A stretch of DNA of 56,415 nucleotides, taken from positions 1 to 56,415 of the forward strand of contig NZ_SSBJ01000042.1 of the NCBI RefSeq assembly GCF_004795055.1. The letters are read 5' to 3'. The notes under the pieces are model-generated. The model was not told where the DNA came from and ran no database searches. It saw only the letters and a list, made by a program, of their open reading frames with translations. This DNA is from Streptomyces sp. A1136 (lineage in GTDB: Bacteria; Actinomycetota; Actinomycetes; Streptomycetales; Streptomycetaceae). The number at the start of each line of letters is the position of its first letter. Positions within the stretch are counted from its first letter, which is position 1. This document shows positions 9,743 through 18,798 of the stretch, one piece after another. The position numbers and the translations under genes were made by a program.

Positions 9743-9786
9743 GGACTACGGGCGCCTAGGACTACGGCGCCTCGAACTACGGGCGC
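9743..9786. repeat. three imperfect direct repeats between bldG and the anti-sigma gene
   Basis: Three roughly 15-base units of GGACTACGGGCGCCT lie head to tail in the 169-base gap between bldG and its partner gene. No function is evident. Confidence 0.55.
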
Positions 9787-9898
9787 GGGCTCGGGCCCGA
9801 ACGGGGCCCGGGCGTGCCTTACAGGGGCCCGGACCGCCCATGGCCCGGTACCCCCGCCCGTCGTCGGCTCCCTGACGGCTGGTCGCCGCCAGTGAGCG

Positions 9899-10240
9899 TC
9901 AGTCGGTGGCGTTGACGGCGTCGTCCACAGTGGTGTGGATCGGGAACACCTTCGTCAGACCGGTGATACGGAAGATCTTCAGGATGCGCTCCTGGTTGCA
10001 GACCAGACGCAGCGAGCCCTCGTGCGCGCGAACGCGCTTGAGGCCTCCCACGAGCACACCGAGGCCGGTGGAGTCGAGGAAGTCCACTCGCTCCATGTCG
10101 ACAACCAAGTGGTAGCTGCCGTCGTTCACCAACTCCACCAACTGCTCGCGCAGCTTGGGCGCGGTATACACATCAATCTCGCCACCGACCTCTACGACCG
10201 TGCGGTCGCCGACAGTGCGAGTCGACAGGGACAGGTCCAC
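9899..10240 (-). CDS. bldG: anti-anti-sigma factor BldG
   Basis: 113-residue STAS-domain protein (SpoIIAA family) that acts by partner switching in the cytoplasm. The phosphorylatable serine is S57 in DFLDSTGLGVLVGG, the residue known to be modified in Streptomyces BldG and needed for aerial growth and antibiotics. The sequence (MDLSLSTRTVGDRTVVEVGG through FPIHTTVDDAVNATD) matches BldG over its whole length. The GTG at 10240 has GGAGG with five bases between. It is divergent from the helicase gene, with a 163-base shared promoter region. Confidence 0.97.
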   Translation of the reverse strand: MDLSLSTRTVGDRTVVEVGGEIDVYTAPKLREQLVELVNDGSYHLVVDMERVDFLDSTGLGVLVGGLKRVRAHEGSLRLVCNQERILKIFRITGLTKVFPIHTTVDDAVNATD

Positions 10241-10403
10241 GGATCCTCCAGCACCTTGCTATCGAGCGGCGCCCCCCAGGGGCCTCCCTACCCGAAGGTA
10301 GAGGAGGGATTGGCTGCCGCGATGGCATTCAATCACTTACCGGCAGGCGCGCACGACGCCTTGGGACCATTGTCCCGCACGCCAGTGACACACTCGGTTC
10401 CAC

Positions 10404-12830
10404 ATGGCCAATACTCACGGTCCCGGTCGGCCCACGGCTCACGCGGACACACGACCCACCCCCGGCACGGTCTTGGACCGGCTGGCAGCGGGGCCATCCC
10501 GGGCTGCGCGCATCACCCATACGGAGCACTTGCCCCCTCGGGCGGGTCGTCATGCGGTCTGGCCGGACCGTATTCGATCAGATGTAGTAGCGGCCATCGC
10601 GGCCGCCGGGATCGAGCATCCCTGGGCCCACCAGGCAGAAGCCGCCGAGCACGCCCTGGACGGCACCTCCGTCGTCGTCGCCACCGGCACGGCCTCCGGC
10701 AAGTCCCTGGCATACCTGGCGCCCGTCCTGTCCGCCCTCGCAGACGGCGCGCAGGCGCCCAACGGCCGGGGGGCGACCGCGCTCTACCTGGCTCCGACCA
10801 AGGCCCTGGCGGCCGATCAGCGGCGGGCGGTCCGGGAACTGGCCGCGCCGCTGGGCAACGCGATCCGGCCCGCCGTGTACGACGGGGACACGCCGGTGGA
10901 GGAACGCGAATGGGTCCGCCAGTACGCGAACTACGTCCTCACCAACCCCGACATGCTGCACCGGGGCATCCTTCCGGCCCACCCGCGCTGGTCCTCGTTC
11001 CTGAAGGCGCTGCGCTACGTGGTGATCGACGAGTGCCACACCTACCGGGGGGTATTCGGGTCCCACGTGGCGCAGGTGCTGCGACGGCTGCGCCGGCTGT
11101 GCGCGCGCTACGGCTCCGAGCCGGTCTTCCTGCTGGCCTCCGCCACCGCCAGTGACCCGGCGGCCGCGGCGTCCAGACTGACGGGGATGGCGGTCACCGA
11201 GGTCGCCGACGACGCCTCGCCGCGCGGCGAGGTGGTCTTCGCCCTCTGGGAGCCCCCGCTCACCGACCTCAAGGGCGAGCGGGGCGCGCCGGTGCGCCGC
11301 ACCGCCACGGCCGAGACCGCCGACCTGCTGACCGACCTGGTGGTCCAGGGGGTCCGCACGGTCGCCTTCGTCCGGTCCCGGCGCGGCGCCGAGCTGATTT
11401 CGGTGATCGCCCAGGAGCGGCTCGCGGCGGTGGACCGTTCGCTGCCCGGGCGGGTCGCCGCGTACCGGGGCGGATATCTGCCGGAGGAACGGCGCGCCCT
11501 GGAGCGGGCCCTGCACTCGGGGGAGCTGCTGGGGCTGGCCGCGACCACCGCGCTGGAACTGGGCGTGGACGTGTCGGGCCTCGACGCCGTGCTGATCACC
11601 GGCTACCCGGGCACCCGGGCCTCCCTGTGGCAGCAGGCGGGCCGGGCCGGGCGCACGGGGCAGGGGGCGCTGGCGATCCTCGTCGCCCGGGACGACCCGC
11701 TGGACACCTACCTCGTCCACCACCCCGAGGCTCTGTTCCGCCGACCGGTGGAAGCCACCGTCCTGGACCCCGACAACCCGTACGTACTGGCACCGCACCT
11801 GTGCGCCGCCGCGGCGGAGCTTCCGTTGACGGAGACCGACCTGGCCCTGTTCGGCCCGTCCGCGGGCGAGCTGCTCCCCCAGCTGGAGGCCGCGAAGCTG
11901 CTCCGGCGCCGGGCGACGGCCTGGCACTGGACCCGGCGGGAGCGCGCCTCGGACCTCACCGACATCCGGGGCGGGGGCGGGGGCCCGGTGCAGATCGTGG
12001 AGGCCGCCACGGGTCGGCTGCTCGGCACGGTGGACGAGTCCGCCTCCCACACCGCCGTCCACGACGGCGCCGTCCACCTCCACCAGGGCCGTACCTACCT
12101 GGTGAAGCACCTGGACCTGGAGGACTCGGTGGCCTTGGTGGAGGAGGCCAGCCCGCCGTTCTCGACGACCGCCCGGGACACGACCGCCATCTCGGTGCTG
12201 GAGACCGAGCACGAGATCCCCTGGGGGAGGGGACGGCTCTGCTTCGGCTCCGTCGAGGTCACCAACCAGGTCGTCTCCTACCTGCGGCGCAGGCTGCTGT
12301 CCGGGGAGGTGCTCGGGGAGGCCAAGCTGGACCTTCCCCCGCGCACCCTGCGCACGCGGGCCGTGTGGTGGACGGTCACCGAGGACCAGTTGGACGAGGC
12401 CCGGATCTCGCCGGAGATCCTCGGAGGCGCCCTGCACGCCGCCGAGCACGCCTCCATCGGGCTGCTCCCGCTGTTCGCCACCTGCGACCGCTGGGACATC
12501 GGTGGGGTATCCGTCCCGCTCCATCCGGACACCCTGCTGCCGACCGTGTTCGTCTACGACGGCCACCCCGGCGGCGCGGGCTTCGCGGAGCGGGCCTTCC
12601 ACACCGCCCACGCCTGGCTGACGGCGACCCGCGACGCCATCGCCGCCTGCGAGTGCACGGCCGGCTGCCCCTCCTGCATCCAGTCCCCCAAGTGCGGCAA
12701 CGGCAACGACCCGCTCCACAAGCGCGGCGCGATCCGCCTCCTCACCCGCCTCCTGACGGAAGCCCCGGAGCCCACGGACCCCGCTATGCGGAATGACCCC
12801 ACGACTCCGGACGACCTCGGACCCCGGTGA
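10404..12830 (+). CDS. DEAD/DEAH-box helicase of the Hrq1/MrfA type
   Basis: 808-residue superfamily 2 helicase. Walker A is ATGTASGKS (residues 93-101), the DExH box is VIDECH near residue 208, and helicase motif VI lies in WQQAGRAGRTGQG. The C-terminal DUF1998-like part ends in a four-cysteine cluster, CECTAGCPSCIQSPKCG (about 749-765), the hallmark of MrfA/Hrq1 enzymes that unwind DNA 3'-5' and take part in repair of crosslinks and mitomycin damage. The ATG at 10404 is used here. An alternative start in another frame at 10322 is discussed in the findings. It is divergent from bldG. Confidence 0.92.
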   Translation: MANTHGPGRPTAHADTRPTPGTVLDRLAAGPSRAARITHTEHLPPRAGRHAVWPDRIRSDVVAAIAAAGIEHPWAHQAEAAEHALDGTSVVVATGTASGKSLAYLAPVLSALADGAQAPNGRGATALYLAPTKALAADQRRAVRELAAPLGNAIRPAVYDGDTPVEEREWVRQYANYVLTNPDMLHRGILPAHPRWSSFLKALRYVVIDECHTYRGVFGSHVAQVLRRLRRLCARYGSEPVFLLASATASDPAAAASRLTGMAVTEVADDASPRGEVVFALWEPPLTDLKGERGAPVRRTATAETADLLTDLVVQGVRTVAFVRSRRGAELISVIAQERLAAVDRSLPGRVAAYRGGYLPEERRALERALHSGELLGLAATTALELGVDVSGLDAVLITGYPGTRASLWQQAGRAGRTGQGALAILVARDDPLDTYLVHHPEALFRRPVEATVLDPDNPYVLAPHLCAAAAELPLTETDLALFGPSAGELLPQLEAAKLLRRRATAWHWTRRERASDLTDIRGGGGGPVQIVEAATGRLLGTVDESASHTAVHDGAVHLHQGRTYLVKHLDLEDSVALVEEASPPFSTTARDTTAISVLETEHEIPWGRGRLCFGSVEVTNQVVSYLRRRLLSGEVLGEAKLDLPPRTLRTRAVWWTVTEDQLDEARISPEILGGALHAAEHASIGLLPLFATCDRWDIGGVSVPLHPDTLLPTVFVYDGHPGGAGFAERAFHTAHAWLTATRDAIAACECTAGCPSCIQSPKCGNGNDPLHKRGAIRLLTRLLTEAPEPTDPAMRNDPTTPDDLGPR

Positions 12831-13242
12831 CCGGAGGGGCTCGGCCGCCGGACGCCCACAGCCCGCGCGGCGCGCGCCCCGGGCACCCCCGGGTCCCGTA
12901 CATCCCTGGCCGGAGCGGCACGGCCCGGGTGCCCCGCCCGGCCGGCGGCCACCGACCGGCCCCGCGCGGGCCCGGGCGCGGACCGGCGCGTCCCAGGACC
13001 ACCCGCAGCGGTGCCCGGGGCACCGCGGGTGCCCCCCGCTCCGCCCTCGGCTGATGGGCGTCGGCCGTTGGAAACCCCGTCCGAGCCCGGCGGGATCCTC
13101 CCGGCTCGGGGCGGCCCGAACCGGCCCGGCCCGTGACTGCCCGCCCGCGCCCCGCCCAGGTCCGGCCGGCACCGTGCCCACGTACAGGCTCGCGTGCGTT
13201 CGTAGGGGCTACCCCTGGCCGAACCCGGGCCGCGGAGAGCGG
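12831..13242. other. gene-free GC-rich interval
   Basis: Lies between the convergent helicase and tad genes. It is packed with CCGGGCACCC-type self-complementary stretches that could end both transcripts. No credible coding sequence is seen, although several frames are open. Confidence 0.55.
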
Positions 13243-13986
13243 TCAGGACAGCCGCGACCCCAGCCGGACGGCGACCGCACCGGACGGACCGGCTCGGACC
13301 GTGACGGGACCGGACGACCCCGCCAGACCGGACCGCCACCGTCCGGCCGGCCCACATGGAGAGCCACCCACCCCGCCGGCCCCGGCACGGACGCCACACG
13401 CCCTGCTGGCCCCACACGGACCGCCACCCGCCCCGCCGGCCCCGCACGAACCGCCACCCGCCCCGCCGGCCCCGCACGAACCGCCACCCTCACATGGACC
13501 GCACCCCCCATCCAGACGACCCCACACGGACCGCGACCCGCCCCGCCGGCCCCGGCACGGACGCCACACGCCCTGCTGGCCCCACACGGACCGCCACCCG
13601 CCCCGCCCGCCCGGATCGCCGGTCACCGGCCCGGAGGGCCCGGCTCGCGCTGTGACCGGCGCGGGCGGGCCCGCGCGGGCGAGGGACGAGGGGGTGAAGG
13701 GGCCCAATGGGACGCGGGCCTCCACTTCCGCCACCTCGCCCCCTAGGCGGCACTCCGCCAGGGTCGCCCCCTGGGCCCGGGCCACCCGAACGGCCGCGGC
13801 GCAGGCGGCCTCCGGGCCGTGTGCCCAGGCGGTCGCCGCCGCGAGGGACGCCAGATCCGCCGCGGCCGCCGCGCGGTGGCGTGCCACGACCGCCTGGCCC
13901 AGCAGCAGCACACCCCCGAACACAGCCCCCAACACGGTCGTCACCAGCGCGGCCCACACAGTGGCCGAGCCCCGGTCCCGGCTCAC
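13243..13986 (-). CDS. Rv3654c-like TadE-family protein with a repeat-encoded C-terminal extension
   Basis: Last gene of the tad operon. The N-terminal 115-125 residues (RDRGSATVWAALVTTVLGAV as a membrane anchor, then RHRAAAAADLASLAAATAW and AECRLGGEVAEVEARVPLG) match the Rv3654c family of small pseudopilin-like proteins. These normally stop soon after that point at about 120-150 residues. Here the frame stays open to 247 residues through direct repeats that encode Gly/Trp/Arg/Cys-rich text such as RSVWGQQGVWRPCRGRRGG. The extension is probably not a folded domain, and the true end may differ in related strains. The GTG at 13986 overlaps the tadE stop in the sequence GTGA. Confidence 0.75.
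   Translation of the reverse strand: MSRDRGSATVWAALVTTVLGAVFGGVLLLGQAVVARHRAAAAADLASLAAATAWAHGPEAACAAAVRVARAQGATLAECRLGGEVAEVEARVPLGPFTPSSLARAGPPAPVTARAGPSGPVTGDPGGRGGWRSVWGQQGVWRPCRGRRGGSRSVWGRLDGGCGPCEGGGSCGAGGAGGGSCGAGGAGGGPCGASRACGVRAGAGGVGGSPCGPAGRWRSGLAGSSGPVTVRAGPSGAVAVRLGSRLS
13371..13437. repeat. 67-base direct repeat, copy 1
   Basis: Identical to 13541-13607, at 170-base spacing. Both copies lie inside the 3' half of the Rv3654c-like gene. Confidence 0.85.
13421..13489. repeat. 30-base tandem repeat
   Basis: Unit CCGCCACCCGCCCCGCCGGC plus ten bases, present as full copies at 13421-13450 and 13451-13480 with a partial third. It sits within the larger repeat block of 13200-13620. 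Confidence 0.85.
13541..13607. repeat. 67-base direct repeat, copy 2
   Basis: Second copy of the sequence at 13371-13437. Confidence 0.85.
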
Positions 13987-14360
13987 GGCGGCGGCCCCAC
14001 GCTGTCCTCCGCCAAGGCCACCGCCTGGGCGCCCAGGCGGACCGGCAGCCCGCCCGGTCCGGGAGCGGGCGCCGACACGCGGACCCGCCAGAGGTCGCCC
14101 TCCCGCTCCAGCCCCACCTCCGCCCCCGGCGGCGCGGCCGCCTTGACCGCCGCCACCGTCACCTCCGCCGGTTCCGACCGGGCCGCGGCGCGGGCCCCGG
14201 CCCGCGCCGCGTCCACGCAGCGGATCTGCGCGGCCGCCGCCATCAACGCCCACACCAGCAACGCCGCGAACAGCACGAGCGCCGGGATCACCAGGGCAGC
14301 TTCCGCCGTCACATATCCGCGGTCTCCGATTCGCCGCGAAATTCCCTCAGAAGGGCACAT
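13983..14360 (-). CDS. TadE-family pseudopilin-like protein
   Basis: 125 residues. After a short basic N-terminus the motif DRGYVTAEAALVIPALVLFAALLVWALM gives the TadE signature: a Glu followed by a hydrophobic helix. A short extracytoplasmic part follows, with AGARAAARSEPAEVTVAAVKAA. TadE proteins are minor pilins of the tight-adherence/Flp pilus. The start ATG lies 14 bases inside the pilin gene and the stop overlaps the next gene's start, so translation is coupled at both ends. Confidence 0.85.
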   Translation of the reverse strand: MCPSEGISRRIGDRGYVTAEAALVIPALVLFAALLVWALMAAAAQIRCVDAARAGARAAARSEPAEVTVAAVKAAAPPGAEVGLEREGDLWRVRVSAPAPGPGGLPVRLGAQAVALAEDSVGPPP

Positions 14361-14544
14361 CGAGCGCCTTCCCGATGGTCGACTGGAGCGCCGTCGACAC
14401 CACGTCGCTCGTCACCACCTTGTACAGAACGGCGGCGAACGCACAGGCCGCGATCGTGCCCATGGCGTATTCGGAAGTCGACATCCCGGCATCACGGTGA
14501 CGACCACTCAGCGCGGCCCGTACCCGAATCCAGATGATCTTCAT
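14347..14544 (-). CDS. Flp-like pilin, DUF4244 type
   Basis: 65-residue prepilin. A basic leader (MKIIWIRVRAALSGRHRDAG) is followed by MSTSEYAMGTIAACAFAAVLYKVV, in which the Glu after the Gly-Met junction and the hydrophobic helix mark the class III prepilin cleavage site G/MSTSEYA. This is the structural subunit expected for the pilus assembled by the surrounding tad genes. It follows tadC by 50 bases, the largest gap in the operon. Confidence 0.88.
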   Translation of the reverse strand: MKIIWIRVRAALSGRHRDAGMSTSEYAMGTIAACAFAAVLYKVVTSDVVSTALQSTIGKALDVPF

Positions 14545-14593
14545 TACAGCCTCCTGTTGGATTACGTTCTTGATCTGTTTTCAGCTGGTGATC

Positions 14594-15367
14594 TCAACTG
14601 CCCGAAAGGAGACCGGAGGCCATGCCGATCACCACGGGCGCCACTCCCAGCGCGAGAAACGCGGGGAGGAAACACAGCCCCACCGGTGCGGTGATGAGCA
14701 CCGCCGCCCGCTGCGCCCTGGCACCGGCCTGACGGACCCGGTCGCCCCGCAGGGCCGCCGCCAGGCGAGAGACCGGCTCGGCGGCCGGCGCCCCGGTACG
14801 GGCGGCCCGCTCCAGGCACTCCGCCAGAGTTCGGGCACCCGGTATCTCCGCCAACCTCCCCCACGCCGATCCCGGTTCGCCGCCGAGCCGCAGCTCCGCC
14901 CCGGCCAACGCCAACCGCTCACCGACCGGGCCGCCCAGGGACTCGCCGACCACCTCGGCCGCTTCCACCGGCCCGGCCCCGGCCGCCAGACACGCGGCGA
15001 GCAGGTCCGCCGCGAACGGCAACTGCCTGTCCGCCTCGGCCGGGTCCACCCCGACGTCGGGGCGACGCCGCAGCACCCGCCGTACACCGAACGCGGCCCC
15101 ACAGCCGAGCAGCGCCCCCGTCAACCCCCCGACCAGCACCCAGCACGCCACCACCGCCCCCGCCGGCCCGGCCCATGCCGTGGCCAGGGCGCGTATCCGC
15201 ACGCTCCGAACAGGCCCCGGCCGGGGCGCCCGCAGCGCCAGCAGCGCCGCTATCCGAAGGCGGGCCGCACGCTCTCGCAGCCGCGCCGCCACCACCGACG
15301 CCAGGCACAGCACCACCACCCCGAGACAGAGCGCCATCGCCAGCCGGTGAACCCCCGAACCGCCCAT
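14594..15367 (-). CDS. tadC: type II secretion F-domain inner membrane protein TadC
   Basis: 257 residues from the ATG at 15367, which overlaps the tadB stop by one base (TGATG). It has membrane helices near residues 10-25 and 70-95 and at the C-terminus (GLCFLPAFLALGVAPVVIGMASG), and a cytoplasmic T2SSF domain with LPFAADLLAACLAAGAGPVEAAEVV. With TadB it forms the membrane platform for pilus assembly. Confidence 0.88.
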   Translation of the reverse strand: MGGSGVHRLAMALCLGVVVLCLASVVAARLRERAARLRIAALLALRAPRPGPVRSVRIRALATAWAGPAGAVVACWVLVGGLTGALLGCGAAFGVRRVLRRRPDVGVDPAEADRQLPFAADLLAACLAAGAGPVEAAEVVGESLGGPVGERLALAGAELRLGGEPGSAWGRLAEIPGARTLAECLERAARTGAPAAEPVSRLAAALRGDRVRQAGARAQRAAVLITAPVGLCFLPAFLALGVAPVVIGMASGLLSGS

Positions 15368-16269
15368 CACCGCTCCCCCATCCGTACGATCCGCCGGCAC
15401 CACAGCAGCCCCAGCGCCTCCAGCACCCCACCGGCCAACAGGCAGCCCCACCCCATCGAGGTGTGCAGCAGCACCCGCAGGGGCTCCGCGCCCAGCGCCG
15501 TGCCCATCAGCAGCCCCACCAGCGGCAGCAGCGCCAGCACCACCGCGGTCGACCGGGCTCCGGCCAACTGCGCGCGCAGCGACTCCTGTCGGTCCCGTTC
15601 GGCCCGCAACGCCCCTTCGAGCCGCTCCAACCCGGCCGCGAGGCCGGCTCCGCCGTCCACCGACACGCGCCAGCAGGCCGCCATCCCGGCCAGCCCCTCC
15701 GCACCCGGCTCCCGCGCCGCCTCGCGCAGCGCCGCCGCCACATCACCGCCGAACGCGGCGGCCGCCAGCACCCCGGGTTCCGCCGCGCCGACCCGGCCTT
15801 CCCCCGCCGCCGTCCGCCGGATCGCCGCGGTCAGGGCCTGCCCGGGCTGCGCGCCCGCCCGTAGTTCCCCCACGGCGGCCCCGCACAGCGCCACCACATC
15901 GGCGGCCCGCCCGGCCCGGGCCCGCTCCCGCTCCCGGACCCGCAGCCATCTCCGCACCAGCGGCACCGAGACCGCTCCCAGCACCAGGGGGATCACCGAT
16001 CCGCCGAGCAGTGCCACCAGCAGGCCCACTCCCAGACCGGCCCACTCCCGCCACCGCGCGGCCCGTACCCGCACCGCGATCGCCAGCCGCTCCCAGCTCA
16101 CCGGACCCCCCGGCACCACCGGACCGCCTCCGCCCAGCACCAACCGGGCCCGCCGCGAGACCTGGTCGCCCCCGGCCAGCAGCCACGCCGCGGTGCCGGC
16201 ACACAGCAGCCCGGCGAACACGGGCAGGGAGGCCACGGAGCCCGCCGCCGTCAGCTCCCCGGCGCTCAC
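15367..16269 (-). CDS. tadB: type II secretion F-domain inner membrane protein TadB
   Basis: 300 residues beginning VSAGELTAAGSVASLPVFAG. Helices occur near the N-terminus and around WAGLGVGLLVALLGGSVIPLVLG, with two more at the C-terminus (STAVVLALLPLVGLLMGTAL and GCLLAGGVLEALGLLW). The T2SSF domain between them carries LCGAAVGELRAGAQPGQAL. The GTG at 16269 overlaps the tadA stop as GTGA. A longer frame extends far upstream, but it only shadows tadA. Confidence 0.88.
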   Translation of the reverse strand: MSAGELTAAGSVASLPVFAGLLCAGTAAWLLAGGDQVSRRARLVLGGGGPVVPGGPVSWERLAIAVRVRAARWREWAGLGVGLLVALLGGSVIPLVLGAVSVPLVRRWLRVRERERARAGRAADVVALCGAAVGELRAGAQPGQALTAAIRRTAAGEGRVGAAEPGVLAAAAFGGDVAAALREAAREPGAEGLAGMAACWRVSVDGGAGLAAGLERLEGALRAERDRQESLRAQLAGARSTAVVLALLPLVGLLMGTALGAEPLRVLLHTSMGWGCLLAGGVLEALGLLWCRRIVRMGER

Positions 16270-17414
16270 CGGACACCGCCCAGCAACGCGTCGAGCCGGT
16301 CCCAGCCGTGCTCCCGTACGAAGCCCCGGGCACCCCAACGCAGCGCGGGTACCGTGACCACCAGACCGGCCGGATTCCGCTCCAGCACATGCACCTCGGC
16401 GACCCGGCGGCGCCCCGACCGGTCCCGTACCAGGTGCACCACCAAGGCGAGGGCCGCCGCCAACTGGCTGTGCAGGGCGGCCCTGTCGAGCCCCGCCGCC
16501 GTCCCGAGCGCCTCCAGCCGGGCCGGTACGTGCGCCGCGGCATTGGCGTGGACCGTGCCGCACCCGCCTTCGTGTCCCGTGTTCAGGGCGGCCAACAGGT
16601 CCGCCACCTCGGCGCCCCGAACCTCTCCGACCACCAACCGGTCGGGGCGCATCCGGAGCGCCTGCCGGACCAGGTCCGCCAGGGTGACCAGCCCCGCCCC
16701 CTCCTGATTGGCGGGGCGGGTCTCCAACCGCACCACATGCGGATGGTCGGGTCGCAGTTCTGCCGAGTCCTCGGCGAGCGCGATCCGCTCGCCCGGGCCG
16801 ACCAACCCCAGCAAGGCACTGAGCAGGGTGGTCTTGCCCGTCCCCGTCCCACCGGAGACGAGGAACGACAACCGGGCCTCGATCACCGCCGCCAACAGCG
16901 TCTGCCCGCCCGGCGGCAGCGTGCCCGCGGCCACCAACTCGTCCAGCGTGAACGCCTTGGGTCGAACCACCCGCAGCGACAGGCACGCCGATCCGACCGC
17001 CACCGGTGGCAGCACGGCATGCAGCCGGGTACCGTCCGGCATCCGGGCGTCCACCCAGGGCCGGGCGTCGTCCAGCCGCCTGCCCGCGACCGCCGCCAGC
17101 CGCTGGGCCAGGCGGCGCACCGCCTCCGCGTCGGCGAAGGTCACCCCGGTCAGTTCCAGCCCGCCACCGCGGTCCACCCACACCCGGTCCGGGGCCGCCA
17201 CCAGCACATCGGTGACCTCCGGATCGGAGAGCAACGTCTCCAGCGGGCCCGCTCCGACCAACTCCGACCGTAACTCCGCCGCCACGCCCAGTACTTCCGC
17301 GTCCCCGAGCAGCCTGCCCTGCGCCCGAAGTGCGGCCGCCACCCCGGCCGGGGTCGGCTCCGCCCCGCTCTCGGCGAGCCGCTGCCGCACCGCGTCCAGC
17401 AGTACCGCGCTCAT
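16266..17414 (-). CDS. tadA: pilus assembly ATPase TadA/CpaF
   Basis: 382-residue type II/IV secretion ATPase that powers pilus assembly from the cytoplasm. An N-terminal domain (GPLETLLSDPEVTDVLVAAP) precedes the core with Walker A SGGTGTGKTT (about 184-193), the Asp box (IALAEDSAELRPDHPHVVRLETR), Walker B with RMRPDRLVVGEVRGAEVADLL, and the His box HEGGCGTVHANAA. All key residues are present. Start and stop overlap the neighbouring genes by four bases (ATGA and GTGA). Confidence 0.94.
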   Translation of the reverse strand: MSAVLLDAVRQRLAESGAEPTPAGVAAALRAQGRLLGDAEVLGVAAELRSELVGAGPLETLLSDPEVTDVLVAAPDRVWVDRGGGLELTGVTFADAEAVRRLAQRLAAVAGRRLDDARPWVDARMPDGTRLHAVLPPVAVGSACLSLRVVRPKAFTLDELVAAGTLPPGGQTLLAAVIEARLSFLVSGGTGTGKTTLLSALLGLVGPGERIALAEDSAELRPDHPHVVRLETRPANQEGAGLVTLADLVRQALRMRPDRLVVGEVRGAEVADLLAALNTGHEGGCGTVHANAAAHVPARLEALGTAAGLDRAALHSQLAAALALVVHLVRDRSGRRRVAEVHVLERNPAGLVVTVPALRWGARGFVREHGWDRLDALLGGVR

Positions 17415-18697
17415 GCCGGCACCCCCTGGGCGGAGCAGAGCGCCCGCTGCCAGAAGCCGTCACAGAACCGGGCGAGCGCGCTTCGCCCCCGCGCCCCCGG
17501 CGGTTCCCCTTCGGCCACCCGCCCGGGAAGCCCCACCTCCACCGGCACCACCCCCGCCAGCGGAGCCCCCAGCAGGTCGGCGACCGCTTCGGCGTCGAGC
17601 CCGTCGGGGCAGCGGCCCCGTACGACGACGCGCACATCCCGGGCCACCATCCGCACCCCGGCAGCCACCCGCCTCGCGGCCGCCACGGCTCGCAGCTCAC
17701 CCGGCACCACCATCAACACCAGGTCCAACTGGGCCAACACCTCGGCTACGGCCTCGTCCACCCTCCGCGGCAGGTCGACCACGACCACCCCGCCACGGCG
17801 CCGGGCCGCGGCCACCACCGACCGCATCGCGGCGGGCGGTACGACGACCCGGTCCCCGCGGTCCCAACTCAGCACCCTGAGGGCGTGCAACTCGGGCAGG
17901 GATTCCTCCAGGGCGCCCGCGCCCACCCGCCCCCGCGACCCGGCGAAGTCCGGCCAGCGCAGCCCCTCGGCGCCCTCGCCTCCCAGCAACACGTCCATCC
18001 CACCGCCGAGCGGGTCTCCGTCGATGAGGATGGTCCGCTCTCCGGCCCGGGCCGCCCTGACAGCGAGAGCGCAAGCCAGGGTGGAGGCGCCGGCCCCGCC
18101 GCTGCCGCCGATCACACCCACGGCGAGCGCGGGCCGACCTGCCCCTTCCACCACATCGGCGATGCGGTCGACGAGCCTGCTCTCGGCGTCGGGCAGCCGC
18201 AGCACCTCCTCGGCACCGATCTCCACCGCCCGCTGCCACACCCCGGGGTCGTCCAGGTCCCTTCCGACGAGGAACACCCCGTCCCGCCGCGGCGCTCCAC
18301 GCACCCGCCGGGCAGCGTCGTCCCCGACCAGGACGAGGGGCGCGGATTCCCACCCCGTGCCGCCGCGGGACGGAGCCACGTCCTCGCCGATGATGCCCCC
18401 GGTGTTGACGCCGTTCGAGCGATCGCCGCTCGCGCCACTGACACCCGCGAGGTCCCACCCGACCCGCGCGGCACTCGTATCGCCGAGCGTTCCGCTTTGC
18501 TCGGGCACCGCGTGGTGCACGTACGGTTCGGCGCCCGCCGCGGCGCACAACCGCAACAGGTCGTCGAGCAGCAGGGGATCCTCGGTGATGATCAGGGGCC
18601 GCCCGCCACCGGGCACGGGTCCCCCCGTCCGGCTCGGCGCCCTCCTCCCACCCGACACCGTGAACTCCGGCACGTCACACGACTTTGATCCAGCCAC
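17411..18697 (-). CDS. CpaE/Ssd-like MinD-family protein, first gene of the tad operon
   Basis: 428 residues. The N-terminal third resembles a receiver-like fold (LIITEDPLLLDDLLRLCAAAG). The C-terminal part is a ParA/MinD-like ATPase in which the Walker A lysines are replaced (GVIGGSGGAGASTLACALAV), while ILIDGDPLGGGMDVLLGGE is kept. Family members are called septum site-determining protein (Ssd) or CpaE and help to localise the Tad machine. The GTG at 18697 has GGAG five bases upstream; earlier in-frame starts lack a binding site. The stop overlaps tadA as ATGA. Confidence 0.88.
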   Translation of the reverse strand: MAGSKSCDVPEFTVSGGRRAPSRTGGPVPGGGRPLIITEDPLLLDDLLRLCAAAGAEPYVHHAVPEQSGTLGDTSAARVGWDLAGVSGASGDRSNGVNTGGIIGEDVAPSRGGTGWESAPLVLVGDDAARRVRGAPRRDGVFLVGRDLDDPGVWQRAVEIGAEEVLRLPDAESRLVDRIADVVEGAGRPALAVGVIGGSGGAGASTLACALAVRAARAGERTILIDGDPLGGGMDVLLGGEGAEGLRWPDFAGSRGRVGAGALEESLPELHALRVLSWDRGDRVVVPPAAMRSVVAAARRRGGVVVVDLPRRVDEAVAEVLAQLDLVLMVVPGELRAVAAARRVAAGVRMVARDVRVVVRGRCPDGLDAEAVADLLGAPLAGVVPVEVGLPGRVAEGEPPGARGRSALARFCDGFWQRALCSAQGVPA

Positions 18698-18798
18698 GAT
18701 CTCCGCCCCCTTCTCATTGCAAATCCGTGAACCGCGGACTTCGCGGCTGGAATCACGGTGCAGCGATCCGGAAAAAGAAGTGGATCTTGCTCGATATC

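Noticed and set aside
10578..13181. 867-codon minus-strand frame opposite the helicase
   Set aside because: Pure antisense shadow; Gly/Arg/Pro-rich, while the helicase has every family motif on the plus strand.
13371..13607. Possible CRISPR array in the repeat block
   Set aside because: Repeats are too long, too few and GC-only, spacers are themselves repeats, and no cas gene is present.
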